Numbered from the stretch's first letter, positions 26,000-40,600 are shown. The stretch is DNA of 64,000 bases from Nymphaea colorata (GCF_008831285.2 NC_045145.1:6200802-6264801), one strand, 5' to 3'. The notes: generated by a model not told the origin, from the sequence alone. A program made the numbers and translations.

Positions 26000-26640
26000 A
26001 TTCATTTTCTCATTTAGAGGTATGTAATCATCATCTTTCTCATTTCTCTCCTATTTTCTTTATGCTCTTCTTCTTCTCCCTATGGCCAAAAGAGATAGCT
26101 CTCAACTCTATTTTAGAGCCAAGAGACTATGCTCAAGTACACCGGGAGCATGAGAAGATGAGATGATCTTTCATTTTCATACTTGAGTCATGTTATCTCA
26201 TTTCTTGAATACATTCTTGTTGTTCTTTTGTTTCCTTCTATTTTCCTCTCTTTTTCATTTTTCCATGGCCATAAGAGATAGCTCTCAACTCTATTTTAGA
26301 GTCAAGAAGCTATGTTCAAGTACATCGAGAACATGAGAAGATAAGATAATATTTCATTTCGTTGACGCATGTTCTATTTCTTTCCTTGAATATTGCTTAT
26401 ATATTATCCATGCGTAGTTGCTTGAATTTCCATTTATCTTTTGCTTCTTTCATTTTCTCTATTCCTCACTTCCCCATGGCCATAGAAAACTCTAAATCTC
26501 TAGAGTCAAGAGGCTATGCTTGAGCGCACCGAAAACATGTGAAGATGAGATTTCATTTCATAGTTGAATCATGTTGTCTTTGTTTTCTTAAATATTGTTT
26601 TGATATTATCCATGCATAGTTATTTGATTATTCATTTATA
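26000..26640. repeat. Three tandem copies of a ~185-210 bp unit
   Basis: The phrase ATGGCCATAAGAGATAGCTC recurs (with changes) at about 26,080, 26,263 and 26,474, each followed by TCTAGAGTCAAGARGCTATG-like text, ACATGAGAAGATGAGAT and a CATGTT-containing spacer. Spacing is about 184 and 211 bp. It lies within the LTR-like block. Confidence 0.8.
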
Positions 26641-27238
26641 TTTGAATGCACGGTGAGAATGAGAGTATGGTTTGAGATTCTTTTTTTATTCATGTAATTT
26701 TGAGACTGGGGCTTGTCCAACCTGGGAAGAACCTTCACGAATTTGTACATGTTAAAGTACATTTTCATATCATTTCGTGTTAGTTTTCTTTTAATCACCC
26801 AATTAGGAACCCTAATGAACACCCTATCGTGTGGTTTGAGTTTCTTCCATACCCAACGGTAGAAGAAACATGTTCCCTTGAAACCAATGAAATAACTATA
26901 TTTTATATTTATGTTTTCCAAAATATTTTCAAAAGAATCCTTTCTAATATGGCTTTGGAAACTTAGCTTAGACTCTTGCATGAGTCCAAGCTCCCCTCTG
27001 GCCTACATCAAACTTGAAGTCGGATGTTTTAATTTATCTTTAATCTCATGAATACATACATGTATATACACGTTATATACATATGTGTGCACGTGATGAT
27101 TTTTATCATTCTCTTTCTATGTTTACATATTTCATTTTACAAATTTTCGTATCAATATGAATGCATATGTATATATCAATCTCTAACTTTCTCTCTCTAG
27201 AATCTTTTTCTCTTTTCAAGTCAAATGTCTTCATCTAC

Positions 27239-27345
<107 letters not shown>

Positions 27346-28109
27346 ATTTCTTTTCATTTAAAATCTCTCTTTCTATTCAAGTCAATGTTATTTTTACAAT
27401 TTTCCACATATGTGTATATGTGATAGTATATACACATGTATGTGCATCTTTTCTATCTCCCTCTCTTTCTCCATTTCTTTTGAAAGTTTTATTTTTTTCT
27501 CTATTTAAATTCAAACCTCATTTTCATAAACCTACATATTAGATATACATATATATACATACGTATATGTGTATGAATGCATGTCTCTCTTTCTTCAAAA
27601 TCTTTGATTTTGTGATTTTCAAGACCTCACTTCCTTTCTCATTCTCCATATTTTCTTATGATCAAATATCTCATCTTTTGCATTCTTTTGGACATTTTTC
27701 TTCTCCAAGATCATTTTCATTTACTGACTTCACTAAGACAACAACTCAAGTAATGACCCAATATTGGATTCATGCTTAATGGTCTACAATCTCAATCCAA
27801 TTTCAAAAACTTTTCTTTCTTTGTAAAAATGTTTATGTTAACTATAAAACAAAAATCTTATATGTATGTTGTGGTATGAATGTCTTTAGATATATGTTGT
27901 GGTAAGAATATTTTGCTTCCTTCCAATTATATAGGATCAATGCATTCATGCATTCACCTCCACTTAATATCACAAGTAAGCACAATCACATCTCTAAAAG
28001 AACTTAAGCAAGATGAGGTAGAGCTTCAAATAGGTGGTAACCGAATTAGAGCAAAACCTCAAACCTACTTAAAGTCTTAAGAGAACACCAAAGTGTTTTT
28101 TTCTTCCTC

Positions 28110-30050
28110 ATTTTCAAAACAAAAACTCATTTTTTTGGAGCACTCCAAATACCAAAATTTTTGGGGATGCGAACAACAAACATTCAAAAATTTTGATCAT
28201 CTAGCCATATAAGAAAACACCACAAAATATACAACTTTTAGCATGATGGTTTACACATCAAGCCATGCAAAAGGCAATTGTTGATCTTTACTATCAAATA
28301 AAAAAAAACAATGTTAAAGTACTCATGGTCTAGTGCTCATATGCCCAAAACATATTTGTTATGTACCAATCCTCATCCAATTGAAGGACATTATAGAACA
28401 TAGTGTTCATAAATGACATTTCTTGAAGGTAGTCTACAATAGCATATATTTCACCACTCTTTATAATATTTTCTCTCCTTTATTAAAAGTGATTATTTAG
28501 GTCTAATTATGTAAATAATCCCTTCTCATGCCTACCTTCCAACTTGCCAATGTAGTAGTATGTTTGCCTTCACACAGTACCCGCATTAGACATTAACTCT
28601 CTAGTCACTAAATGAGCACGTGTTGCCTTTTGATGTGACTCAACATACAAGCAATTAGAGGATGAGCCAAGGCTTGATTGTGACTAGTAGTGGAAGTCAG
28701 AGTATTTTAATTACAAAAAAGAAGTACCATTTAGGTAACATTGTAAGTAGATATGCAAGTTTGCTAACCATTGATAGATCTAGAACCACTAGACCTATGA
28801 TACTAACATAAAATCAAATGTCTCAAAGTCTTATAAATATAATCTTTATAGGGCATTCACATCTTGAAGTCCCACTTTGAATTTTGTTGGCCTTACTATG
28901 CTTAACAATTCCTTTTTTAATCTATGTGCCTTTCTTATAGTATCCCATTCGTTTTATTTTTCTTGACCCTTCTTACTAATGCTAAACACATGCGAGTACA
29001 TGAATAGATATTTGTTGTAGAATACGAAGGCATTTTCATTGTTCTCGAACATAATTCTATACATGAAATTCTAATTAATCATTGTCTTTTTTATGCACAT
29101 GGGCGTCCATCAGGAAACCTTCCTCTGGTCTATGTGCATGCGTGAAAGACACCATTACCCTGTTTGTGATTGCTCACATTCATTGAAACACTTTTCTTTC
29201 TTCCATCTGCATCATGAAGATCCTTGCTTGCATCAGACTTGCCTTTGTGTTAGCTATACATCTATTGGGACACTTTTCTCTATTCTATGTGCATCAATGT
29301 CATCCTCCCATGCATAAGAAAGCTATGAGATACATTAGTGCTAATGAAGTGATGATACGTGGAATATTACACATTCACAAAACATTTAATGTTATGCATA
29401 CTTTACTAGTATAATTAGGCATGTCCTCCATTGCTAAATAGGCAACTCATTCCAATTTTGATAGTGTAGTAGACATCAACTAAACTAAAATGATAGTATT
29501 TGCATTTTACGCATAGAGAATAGTGGTATAAAGACTAAAATAATAATAGGGTTCTCCTAGATGCTTCTTGAGTACATTAAGATATAGATTATCACAAATG
29601 TGCCAATATGTCAATTGTAACAACTTGTTGTGCCTTTATTGAAAGCTCTTTCACTTTCCACTACCATTTAAACAAACCTATAAAATGTAACAAGCAATGT
29701 AAGTACTCACCCTCATGCATAGAGTGAATAAATTTATACCAAAAAGTCTTTAGGTGTCTTACATTATTGTTTATAGGAAGTGTTGTCTATGCACAGGTTG
29801 CTGAGTTTTTCAAGGTGAAGTTAGTCATATATGATTTGTTTTGAGTAGGTAGAGTGGAGTTGCTATAGGGTCAAGCAGGAATATGGAGAGTGAAGTCATT
29901 GCTTTGAGAAATTAAAAAAAAAAAGGCAACAAAATTTGTTGAAATAAAAGTGGAATTCTATTACAAAATAAGTCGAGTATTTTTGGCATGTTCTTATGAT
30001 CGAAAAATGGTCATTGGTATGAAGTAACCAGTTAGATCCTTAATGTTTCA
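28110..30050. other. Intergenic AT-rich DNA, no gene recognised
   Basis: No recognisable exon or transposon terminus. Plus-strand frames at 29093-29317 and 29214-29414 lack known motifs. The right end may be the upstream part of the copia relic. Confidence 0.4.
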
Positions 30051-30079
30051 AATAAATGTTCTTAAATGATATTGGATTG

Positions 30080-31152
30080 ATCATGCTGCGCTCTCTGCAT
30101 GTTACCTCAACAAATATAGGACTTGAAATAAAAGGTCTGGTTACAAATCACCTCGAGAAATTCTAGGAGTCAACAGGGAACATCTTAAAGCTTTTGGATG
30201 TGTTGTATATGCTTACCATTTTTCTCACTCACCATAAAGGTTGAATCGAAGGCTATTACTTTTTGTTGGTCATTATCTTTCAATCGAGAAGGGCTACAAA
30301 TGTGATGAAATCAAATAAAAAAATGCATACCTCTCACGATTAAATTTGACGAAATAATTTGCTTATTTTGCAACCACTTTCAATATTATGGATGTGAGGT
30401 CTCTAGGGGAGAAAAAATCTTAATGAATCAGGGGTGCTGTTATACATTTCCATGCATATGATAGGTTTTGATCATGTTCATTTCCTATGAAGTCTGTTTC
30501 AAGTCAACAATCTGTTGGAACAATTGAAAGACCATCTTGGTTCCTCAAGAACATGGCACTGAACATCATTTTTAGATGATTATGAATATTCATTTATGAG
30601 ATTATATGAAAAATAGCATTTGTCTCATCCAATTGAAAATTATCTTATTTATGATTATACATCTATATGTTTTGCAGCCTTTATGAATTTTTTATCTACT
30701 CTACTTGAGCCAAAAAAAATGTTTCTAGAAAGCAAAAGATGATGCCACTGGAAGAAGAATGGTGTTTCACACAATTTCAACTGCAAACTACTGCAATTAG
30801 ATGTTCAGAATGCTTTGTTGTAGTGTAACTTGAATGAAAAAATATATATGGATTAGAGGCCTATACATCCTGAAGAAGGAAACATAATAAGGTCTACAGA
30901 TCTGAGAAGTTATATATGGCTTAAAGTAGTATCTTTATGCCTATAATAGTTTAGCTATTCAACAAAAATATTAAAGTAAGTAATGGCAACAACTCTTTTC
31001 TTATAGAGGCGTCAAGATGATCTTACCATGATTCTTTTGTATGTCAATTATTCTGATGACTAGAAATAGCATGAAGAACATTGTTAAAATTAATGAAAGA
31101 GTACCTTCAAAATATACTGCAACATCAATGACTTGAGTGTTTTGACTTTTGG

Positions 31153-31208
<56 letters not shown>

Positions 31209-31760
31209 ACTCAAATAAGGAAATATTTCTATCTTAAAGAAAATATGAATTAGACATACTAAGAAGGCCTACAAAATTGGGAAGAAAGCATATTGAAACT
31301 ATAATTGGGCCATGTCACAAGTTCAATGAATCTCAAGATGGACTTCGGAGACTTTCAACGCCTTGTGGATAACTCATCTATCTCTCTATTTCCAAACTGG
31401 ATTTATCTTATTTTACTATCCAACTGACTGAAATCATGGACTCTCCTACTTGCAAACATGTATTTGTTATGGATGATATCTTGAGGCATATGAAGGCACC
31501 TTACCCTAGTTGAGGAACATTGATGACAAATAAACTAGACAGAAAGTCTTTTATAAGATGTTGCATTTTTGTTGGAAGAAATATTGTGTCTTGGAAAAAT
31601 GAAAAGCAAAATATTGTCCCTAGATCCAGCAACAAAGTCAAATGTAGGACTATATCCTCTACTGCCTGCAAGGTAAATAACATATATGCAAGGTTTGCTT
31701 CATGATATGGTGTTTAAATCTGAGACTCCTATTGTTGCAAAAACCAACATCTATTTACAA
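30080..31760 (+). pseudogene. Ty1/copia pol remnant
   Basis: Plus-strand frames, broken by many stops, follow copia pol order. Near 30,110-30,360 is the integrase C-terminal part (YKSPREILGVNREHLKAFGCV). Near 30,690-31,130 are reverse-transcriptase pieces (LQLDVQNALL and a later Asp-containing segment). Near 31,340-31,690 is RNase H (DRKSFIRCCIFVGRNIVSW, ending IVPRSSNK), the usual copia order. An AT microsatellite at 31,154-31,204 interrupts it. No LTRs were found, so the ends are unknown. Confidence 0.75.
31154..31204. repeat. (AT)n microsatellite
   Basis: About 50 bp of alternating TA within the copia pol remnant. Confidence 0.95.
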
Positions 31761-32529
31761 GGCCAACAACGTTGTTTTTTTTATGAACGGAAAAATTTCA
31801 TGGTGGTTGACTGTGATGCCAATACTAGGTACAATGTTCAAAAAAGATAAATTTATGAAGGAAATTTGGGCATAAATATAGCTCAAATACCAACTACCAC
31901 ATGATCCAAATTCAAATAACCAATAACTATTGCATATAAAACCTGGTAGGTCGAGAATGGTTCTCCCAATTAAGATTAATAATAAACTCAGCAAGCAACG
32001 ATATAACAATACTTAAATAATAAATTTCTATTATTTATTAAAATGAAACTTACAAAAAAAGAGGACAAGAAACTTACCCAAACAAGCTCACTACATGCGC
32101 TTTTACAAAGCCCAAGCACTGGCATGCACCACTCCACACACTCGTAAACATCTATTTATAGGGATGACCATGTCATAGGTGGAGGCTTTCCATCACATTC
32201 TAATAATTTTTTGTTTAATGTTACTTTTCGTCATCAATGGTAAAGCAAAAACGAACACCAGCGTTCTTTCGACTCTTCCAAAAAGTAGGTGACGAGACAC
32301 TAAAGTTTATACTCCTTACGCTCATTGTTTCAATCAATTGGATGATGCAGTTACAAAGGGAATGCAATTATTTGAAGACATCCTCAAGAGAAGAGGTTGT
32401 TAGAATATCTACAACCTTCTTAACAGAGGTAGACGAAGTGTACAGCATATCTATATTTCTTGAGCTGAATATTAATGTGTCTTTGCATTAACTTGCTAAG
32501 AATCTAGAAGACTGCTCTGCTCAAATCTG

Positions 32530-33400
32530 TCAAAGAGAATACCAAGGTGCTGCGATTTCTGGAGTAGTCGCAGAGATTTACCAGAAAACTGGTTCCACTT
32601 GTAAAATCAATATCTTTCTAACCAGATCTCCAAAAATCATGAAATTTGGGGGTAAAATACTAGACCCAATAAGGAATCCAACGCCACCAAATTTAGCCTC
32701 TAACTCATTTCTAGTGCTGCATTCATTTTTCTGAAAGTCACGCCTGGACAGGTTCTGTTCAGACGCTGCCTGTTGTAAATTGCGCAGGAAACTTTCCAGC
32801 GATAGGGGTCCACTCAAAAACTCATAACTTTTGATTCCTAACTCCAAAAATTCTAAAATTTTAACTGGAGATTTTCAACACATAGGCTCTTCCAACAAGT
32901 CTATGTTGGACCAATTCCCACGTCGGAGCTGACAGCGCCGGCCACCGGAATCCAATGAAAGTTCTGTTTTCACAAGATCAGAAATTCGTGGGTTGTTGAT
33001 ATGGAAATTTGTAATCGGAGTCGCTCAACGAACTTCTTTCTGCACCAACTTTGGACAGCACTAAGATAGGATAGTTATCTAACTATCGTCCAAAATTCAG
33101 CTCAATCTGACCTCGGGAAGCCTCTGAACCAACTCGATTTTCCTGGCGGAATGCTATCCGGACAGGTTCTGTCCGCTCAGGCCATCAGTCCGGTGTAGGG
33201 CAAATATCACAGAGATTTTGGAATAATCTCGCTAGGTGCCCTATACGACTTTTGAAGTACTAATAATTACGAAGCTCTCCACCAATTTTTGGGCTAATCC
33301 GACTCCGTTTGCCCCTAGAAATCACCGATTTACTCTTCCTGACTGTGACAGTCCAGAAACCGCAAATTGTCTTCTACTGCTACTCAGAATTCGAAAAATT
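32530..33400. other. Retroelement-like noncoding sequence
   Basis: More GC-rich than its surroundings, with two similar phrases GGACAGGTTCTGTYC near 32,747 and 33,160. It lies left of a tandem repeat and a gypsy pol relic, so it may be LTR or leader sequence of that element; this is inference. Confidence 0.35.
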
Positions 33401-33407
33401 GATTGCC

Positions 33408-33735
33408 AAAACAAGGAGTGAACCCTATTGCTCATCTAATGGTAGGGGATAATACCAGAAACAAATATGTTACCACCTTGATTGCCATTGTCTAAGTAGG
33501 GGCAAACCATATTGCTCCTTCAATGGTAGGTAGGAATAGTGAGAAAAATCCATCATCACCTCAAGTGCCATCATTAAATCATAAATTGAACAATATTTCT
33601 CCTTCAATGTGTGGGTGACCACACTAGAAATAAATCACTCAATACTTCAAATGTCGTTATCAAAGCAAGGAGTGGTCACATTTAAAATGAGTCCATCATT
33701 GCTTTGAATTCTAGTGACAGTTTTGTTTCTTTGCC
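33408..33735. repeat. Diverged tandem repeat, about 82-bp unit, four copies
   Basis: Units share an order of AAGGAGTGAACC-, ATTGCTCCTTCAATGGTAGG- and CACCTCAAGTGCCATT-like segments, with starts near 33,410, 33,493, 33,575 and 33,660. Copies are strongly diverged. A looser array of ACTTGCTTGATT-type words continues at 33,780-34,330. Confidence 0.6.
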
Positions 33736-34959
33736 AAGAGCTAGAATTTTTAACTTGATAAAAAATGCCCTAGCACAAAGGTTGGATTGAGCTTGCTTGA
33801 TTATTGACCTGAACACTAGTGTAGAATAGCTAGAGCTTGCTTCTTCATTGGCACTAACATTGATCTTATACTTGTTCGTTCTTGAAACCTTCTCAGTTGA
33901 ATAACAACATAGTTGCTGGCCTTGAGAATTGTTGGAGCTTCTTTAACATGAAAGTTGTTCTTGGACTAGCTGAAGATTGATTATTCAACTTGTTTAATTA
34001 TCGACATTATCGATTGATTACTGAACTTGCTTGATTATCAGCATTATTGATTGAAGTTGGTCTTAACTGGTGCTCATTGGAATTTGCTTATCTTCCATCA
34101 TTGATGTTGATCATGAACTTGCATAAACTTGTCTTGATATTGTTGATGAATGGATGCATGTTTTGAACTTGCTTGATTGCTAGCCTCAAGCTAGCTTGAT
34201 TGGGAAAGTCACTATAATAAAAGGACTGAAGGATCAAAGACTAATGGATTGGCCTCAAACTTGCTGGACTACCAGCACAGTTTTCATCTCTAACTTGCAT
34301 GAATAGTCAGTCTCCAATTTGATTAAATTTGTTTGAATGCAACTGAAGGCTTTGGAGGTTGCTTGAGTGTGAACTTTGTTGATGGACTCAGAGATTGCTT
34401 GGTAAGTTTCTAATGAATGGTTGTTTTAGTTGCTTTGAAATCTCGCTGGTACATGTACAAATCCTTAAAGATAGGACTCTTTGCGAGTGTTTGCATTAGG
34501 ATTGCAAAGGATTTTGGAATCATATAATAAAGTCTATATGAAAGAAAGGGTTTAGATAGTCTTGGATACCAAGGCATGAATGAAGAAGATGCAAAATAGA
34601 TAGACTAGAGGGCCCAGTTGAGCTATGAGCTGTGCCAAATGTTACTTACCTTCCTTTATGCATCTTTTCTTCTTTTTTTTTTTTTTACTCTTTAGATATT
34701 CAGAACTTCTAGACTAAAATGAAAGTGATTGCCACTTTCATGAAAATGACTACGTTTATGTTGTATCTATTATTTTCTGTTAATTTTTTTTATCGTGGCA
34801 ATCGTTGTTTATCTATTGGCTCACACAAGAGTCTTCGTGGCTCTGAAAGTCACTAAATGACCAAATCATGCTCCCAAGTCATCTCGTTGAAAGAAAATAA
34901 AAGCCTCTAAACCCTTGGAATACATTAAATTCAAAAGAGGAAAATAAAACCCTAATTAA

Positions 34960-35590
34960 ATGATGACACGGTAGCCCCAATTAGAGGCTCCTACAGAATT
35001 TGATCTCAATATATGGAGTTGCCCAAATTTAGTTAAATTCAACAAGAAGACCAACTATCAGCTTTAGTAGATGAACCTACTAAAGAAATCAATATTAAAA
35101 CTGAAGAAAGCTAAGTTGTTGCATATTGGTGCTAAGTGTGAGCAACTGAAAAGAGAAACTAATTCAATTCCTCAAATAATATCAGGAGGTGTTGTATAGA
35201 CTTATGAGGATATGCCCGACCTAGATCCTAAATTAGTCAAACATAAACTAACTCTTAAGTCTGATTGTAACCCTATGAAGCAAAAGCTCTGAAAGCTAGA
35301 ATCCTGAATGGAGAATAAAGTTAAAGAGGGATTATAAAATTCATTAAAAGCAAAATTTAAACAGCTCATTGATTATCGTGAATGGCTCATCTATATAGTG
35401 GCAATCCCAAAGAAGAATGGCCAGATCTGCATAGGTATTGACTTTAGAGTTTTGAATAAGGCAACTCCCAAAAATGATTTATCGGCACCACAAAATTGAT
35501 ATTTTAGTAGACAATACCATAGAGCATGCAATGTTTGCGTTCATGGGTGCGTATTCGAGTTATAATCAAATCAAGCTAGAGAAAAAAAAC
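34960..35590 (+). pseudogene. Ty3/gypsy reverse-transcriptase remnant
   Basis: Plus-strand translation, with several stops, reads EDMPDLDPKLVKHKL, then EWLIYIVAIPKKNGQICIG, DFRVLNKATPKND and MGAYSSYNQIK, the start of a gypsy reverse transcriptase including the region before the catalytic Asp pair. It ends abruptly after YNQIK near 35,585. It resembles, but is not identical to, the minus-strand gypsy pol at 63.1-63.6 kb. Confidence 0.8.
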
Positions 35591-35599
35591 CAACCCAAA

Positions 35600-37600
35600 A
35601 CAGCAGATAATATGAGATGCATGGATGTTAGTTCCCAAAAGAACAGAACTTGTACCCTCTCCACAAAATCAAATTCCATGAACCCTGACTGATTATGAAG
35701 AGAGCTGTTGAGGACGCTAGAGAGTAGCATCACACTGACTAAATAGGGAAGATACTTCACCCTCATTGAAATTTTATGGTCTTCATGGAAGGACACAGCT
35801 ACTACAATGAACACTGCAGACCTTTTTGAGGTGACAAGTCCTTCACTCAAACGTTGTAGAGTTGTTCAGCCGTAAAAGAAAATGTAATGTTTACAAATGA
35901 CAATTAACAAATATAGAAGTCACGAGATCCAGCATTCTTTTAGCTTTCTGTTCTTACTGGTGTTGCCCCCATTCAAGAAAGAGAAATGAGGTTGCAACCT
36001 CCAGATTGGAAGTATTATTTAATTAGAGTTTGAGAAAAGCAAATGGGTAGCTTAACCCCAACTGGCCCATCCAGCCAAAACAGAAAATCAAGACCGAGCA
36101 CTTGACAATTGTGAACCGCTTTGTTACACAAACCATTCAAGTAACTGAGGTCGTATGTACCCTCCTCTTACCTTTCCTACGGTGCTTTTGTTGATACCAC
36201 TCAGTGAAAGACAAGGGGCCACGACAAATCGTGATAAGTTTTGAAAGCAACGTGAACGAAAATATCTAAAAAAACAATGAATTAATCAGTAAAACGGAAA
36301 CCTCTTTCAAATCGAGCGAACGTAGGCAGTGGGCGAAAAGCGCTTATGGAGTTCAGCATTTTCTAACTAGGTTCTGAAGTGGATTTTTATTTTTGTTACA
36401 ATTATTTCTATAAAGCAAGAAAGCCCCAAATTGAGCCAAATAAGTCAAAAAAAACTTTTCCAACACAAGCCAGCAACATTTTTCCACGCTATCAACATGT
36501 CAATCCAACCGCATACTTGCAATACCGTGCTCCTCGCCTGTCAGTATAACACCCCATCCCTATTACTTCACTTATACGGAATGAAAGAATACCCTAGATA
36601 CTGAACACTGAAATGGGTCTTTAAATTACAGATAACCGGTAAATGAGGATACTTTCTGATGCATTTAATGTGCGTAAGTAAATGAGAACATCACATTACC
36701 ATCGTTGATGTAACTTAGGGAGGCACTTCACACAGGAAATGAATTGAAAGCAGGAGGGTCAGGTTCTTTGGATCTTCAATAAGTCCCGCTTATGTGAGTA
36801 AGTTCAGAGGACATACTCTTGACTAACCATTTCACGAACATAAATAACTTGAATACAGGTGACATAGCCTGTCTATTTCACAAGCTATGTAAACATCTTG
36901 ATGAATAAAAGTATCACATCCTACCGCCTAAGGATAGCCAAAGCGCCTACCCAACTCCACAACATCCCCTATGGTATAGGGTCTGCTTTTAGTACCATGG
37001 AATGTCCTCCACCATACTTCAACTTGCATGTTGACCCCCTTTTTCAGCATAAAGGGTTCACATCATGAAAATTCAAAACAGAAACTGGTTGCCTGCCCAC
37101 TTCTGTAATTCAAAACAGAAACGGGCTGCCTACCCACTTCTGTTCCGTTGCACCAACCCCCTTGGGGATGAACCATGTAAATTTCAATGAGGGGCAGCAA
37201 AACAAGCACACCTGTCATGAGCTGGAAATAAGCTTGCACCTAACCCTACCTCAGCTTCAAGCACTTAATTACCTAAAAAGTGACTGAAAATATCCATATT
37301 AATGGCCAACAAAAAGACTGCGGTCAGTTAGTCAATGCACATTGATAACCCAAAATATGACAGGATATGAACATCGCAATTCACAAGCAGCCTCAAATCC
37401 ACAAGAAAAATGAAGCCTTTCATATGACGCCCCATATACTATGCTAAAATTGACCTATAATTAAACATAAACATATTAGAAAAGCTAAAGTAGTAAATAA
37501 TTGCCCTACAAATGCCCATTTGGGCACGCCTACAAATTCTGCGCCCCTCCGCAGTACACAGACTGGATCTACAAAGCCACGACCACCCAATGCCATTAAG
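35600..37600. other. Spacer downstream of the NRP gene, no gene recognised
   Basis: No coding exon is recognised. The right part probably includes the NRP 3' UTR and poly(A) site. A 2 x 37 bp direct repeat is at 37,071-37,144. Confidence 0.4.
37071..37144. repeat. Direct tandem duplication, 2 x 37 bp
   Basis: Unit begins ATTCAAAACAGAAAC and ends CCCACTTCTGT; the two copies differ at a few bases. It is about 480 bp downstream of the NRP stop codon, possibly in the 3' UTR. Confidence 0.85.
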
Positions 37601-37626
37601 AGTAACACAAAATGATGTCTATAGTC

Positions 37627-40600
37627 TCAACTGTCATCCTCATCCTCATCTTGTCCTTCCCCATCATCATGGCCATCAGTGCTTTTACCCTGAGAATGCA
37701 AAAGATGATCATGTGCGTATGATATTCTTTATAAGAAACAAGAAGACATGAACAGCCAAAATCCAGTCAAGGATTAACAATTGAACACCAGGTGCTTCTA
37801 ATGGACATTTCGGTTGATCGAATATGTTAAACAGATATATATTAGTAGCCATCAGAAAAACAAAATCACAAGCCAAAAGCAAACATCTGCTGAGATAATT
37901 TTGTGATGTCCATGTTATAGCCCATTTGCAAAGACAAAAAGACATTGGATTACAATTGCATTATGATATCCACATAACATATTGAACTCATGTATTGAAT
38001 TAAATGTAGTATATGCACGTCAAGAAAGCAGGTGAGTAAAATGAATCCTGCTTGCATTGATTTTCCCTTGTCAGCAAATTTATTTCATGAACCTCTTGGC
38101 TGGACAAGTTACTGTTACAAGACAATAAACACACAATGTAAAGAATTCACTTGTTCCTACTTCATACACATAGACTTGGACTGGAGAGGATGAAAATCAA
38201 TTAACTTGTTATAAAAGAAATGCTCCAAGAAATTCTGGCTATGTCATGGACAAAATCTGAAGTTTTTTTGTCAGAAAGGTTTCGCAAGTTGACAGCCATC
38301 CCTGTTGGCACTCTGGTTATCAAATGCTCACCCTTGCTCACCCTTGACCAGAATCATTTACACATCTTTAGAGCAGACACCATCAACAACTGAAAACTGT
38401 CTCGGTCTTTTATCTCAATTGTAGCAAGGCATACATATTCCATGAGATTGATCGGCAAGGAAATTTGAAGACCCTATCTAGAGAAGCGCTAATTAACTTT
38501 AACTACTCATCCAAGATACTGATTTCCAGTAAAGAATCAAGGAATCTTGAGGATGATTGCATCAAAACTTAAGTCACACTGGTATGGGCACCGGTTCAAG
38601 TACAACAATTTTAGAAAATCTGGATACGAGGATATGGCTACATACACACACACAAAGCCAACAAAAATTTACACATTTTGTAAAAAGAATGGAGTCTATT
38701 TTATATATATATATATATATAATCCCTCAAAAGATTCATGCATTGTGTCAAAAAGCAAAAGGATTTAAAGCATTTTGGATAGAATCTGACCCACGCCCAA
38801 TCCAAAAAAAATGTCCCGATGTGTCCAAGTACTAGTGTCGCCGTGTCGGCATGTCAACACGGATACAAGAACCAATTTTTCATGTCCATAAAATTTAGCA
38901 TTGAAATAACCTTTTAATCAATTTGTTTATAAATTCAAACAGATCGCTAAAACATAGAAAACATCAAACCTCCTTTATGAGCAAGAGGCTTAGGACCTAT
39001 GTGACACAGATACTCTTACTGGAGTGATGTACTAGTACCAGTGTCTGGTATTAGTACTGCCTCGGACACTGATACTGGTACTGCCTTGGACACACCTCAC
39101 ACCCAAGTTTTTGGAAAGTACTCTACACCGTACATATACTAGCACCCATAACCATACCTATGTAATATGCTTACTCATCTATGATAACTAGGTTAATATG
39201 CAAGTATAATATAAATGATATAATATTGACTGTTATGAATTGTTGTTATATGATGACTATAACATTATTAGTCATATTATATAACTTAATATATATAATA
39301 GTTATCTTCCACACTTTTTAACATATATATTAAGTTATATATGACTATGATATATTATATAATAGAAATTAATATAATATTTGATTGTATGTGATTCATA
39401 AGGTCATAATTAGTTAAATGGTTACTTAAGTGAGCCTAGTCATGCCCAAGCGTGCCTAAGCTTTAGGTGCAGCCGGTAACCTAGGCTGCCCCTAGCAACT
39501 TTGATAACATAGATTGCACGTGCCAAGTACAAAACAGAAATACAATATCCAAAGGAATGGTGCTGAGAAAAATCATAGGCCAATAGCAAATGCAGCATGT
39601 GAATGGGCACATGCAATAGTTAAAAATGAAGAACTGAACTAAGTCATGATAGAGGAAAATTAAAGGATGTATAATTGATGTGTTCATTGTAGAAGTATCT
39701 TACAAGTTCATCATCATCTGCTTCTTCATCAGAGTCAAATTCCTCTTCATCAGCCTCCTGCATCAGCAAGAAGTGTAACTTAAGATCACTTGTAGAAATA
39801 AAGAAACATGACAACATATAGCTGTTACTTACATTGTTGAAGTACTTCAGAGGATTGGGCCACAAATCCTCCTTAATTATCTCTGCCACCTGAAAAACCA
39901 AGGGTTTATAGGAAAGACTGTAGACAACACAACCACATAAGTACATTGACAGTTGAGCACTAAAAAGAACTTGGTGCTTTCTTGTTCAGCAACCATGATA
40001 TAGAGCAGTTGAAAGCTGTCACTAATTGTCAGATAGGGTTAAAAAATAAGGTAAGCTGGCACAATAGCCAGAGACTGTTGTTAGATGGCATTATCAGCAT
40101 CATGCTAGAGAATAACAGAGATATAGCTTAGATCATCCAGAATCTAACACTCAGGATTAACTAACCTCATCATGAATTCCCTCTGTGATCTCATCCTTTT
40201 GAGTTTCACTGAACCATGTAAAGAAGCTGCATCCACAATACAAAATGATGAACTGGTGCTTTAGCAAGTTTTTTGAAGTTTTTCAATGTAATCGCAGAAA
40301 TCAGAAAATCTTCATGAGAGATAAAATGTAAAATATGGCAATAATGTCATTTACATGACACTTACAATAATGGAAAATTACCTGGAATTAATGGCTCTAA
40401 GGAAACTAAAAAAAAAAAAGCAAAAAAACAAACAAGAGCTCAAAAAAACAAACAAGAGCTAATTACAAAATTTATTATAATCAGATCATTTTTGAGGAAC
40501 CCTACCACTGGAGCAAATAACAAACTGGGTACCTTTCACTATGAATTCATGATTCAAGTAGAACTACCTAAAGGGGAGTGAACCACTTGACACCTTTTCA

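Noticed and set aside
39644-39946. Single 100-codon gene
   Set aside because: It is NRP exons 8 and 9 read through the short intron between them.
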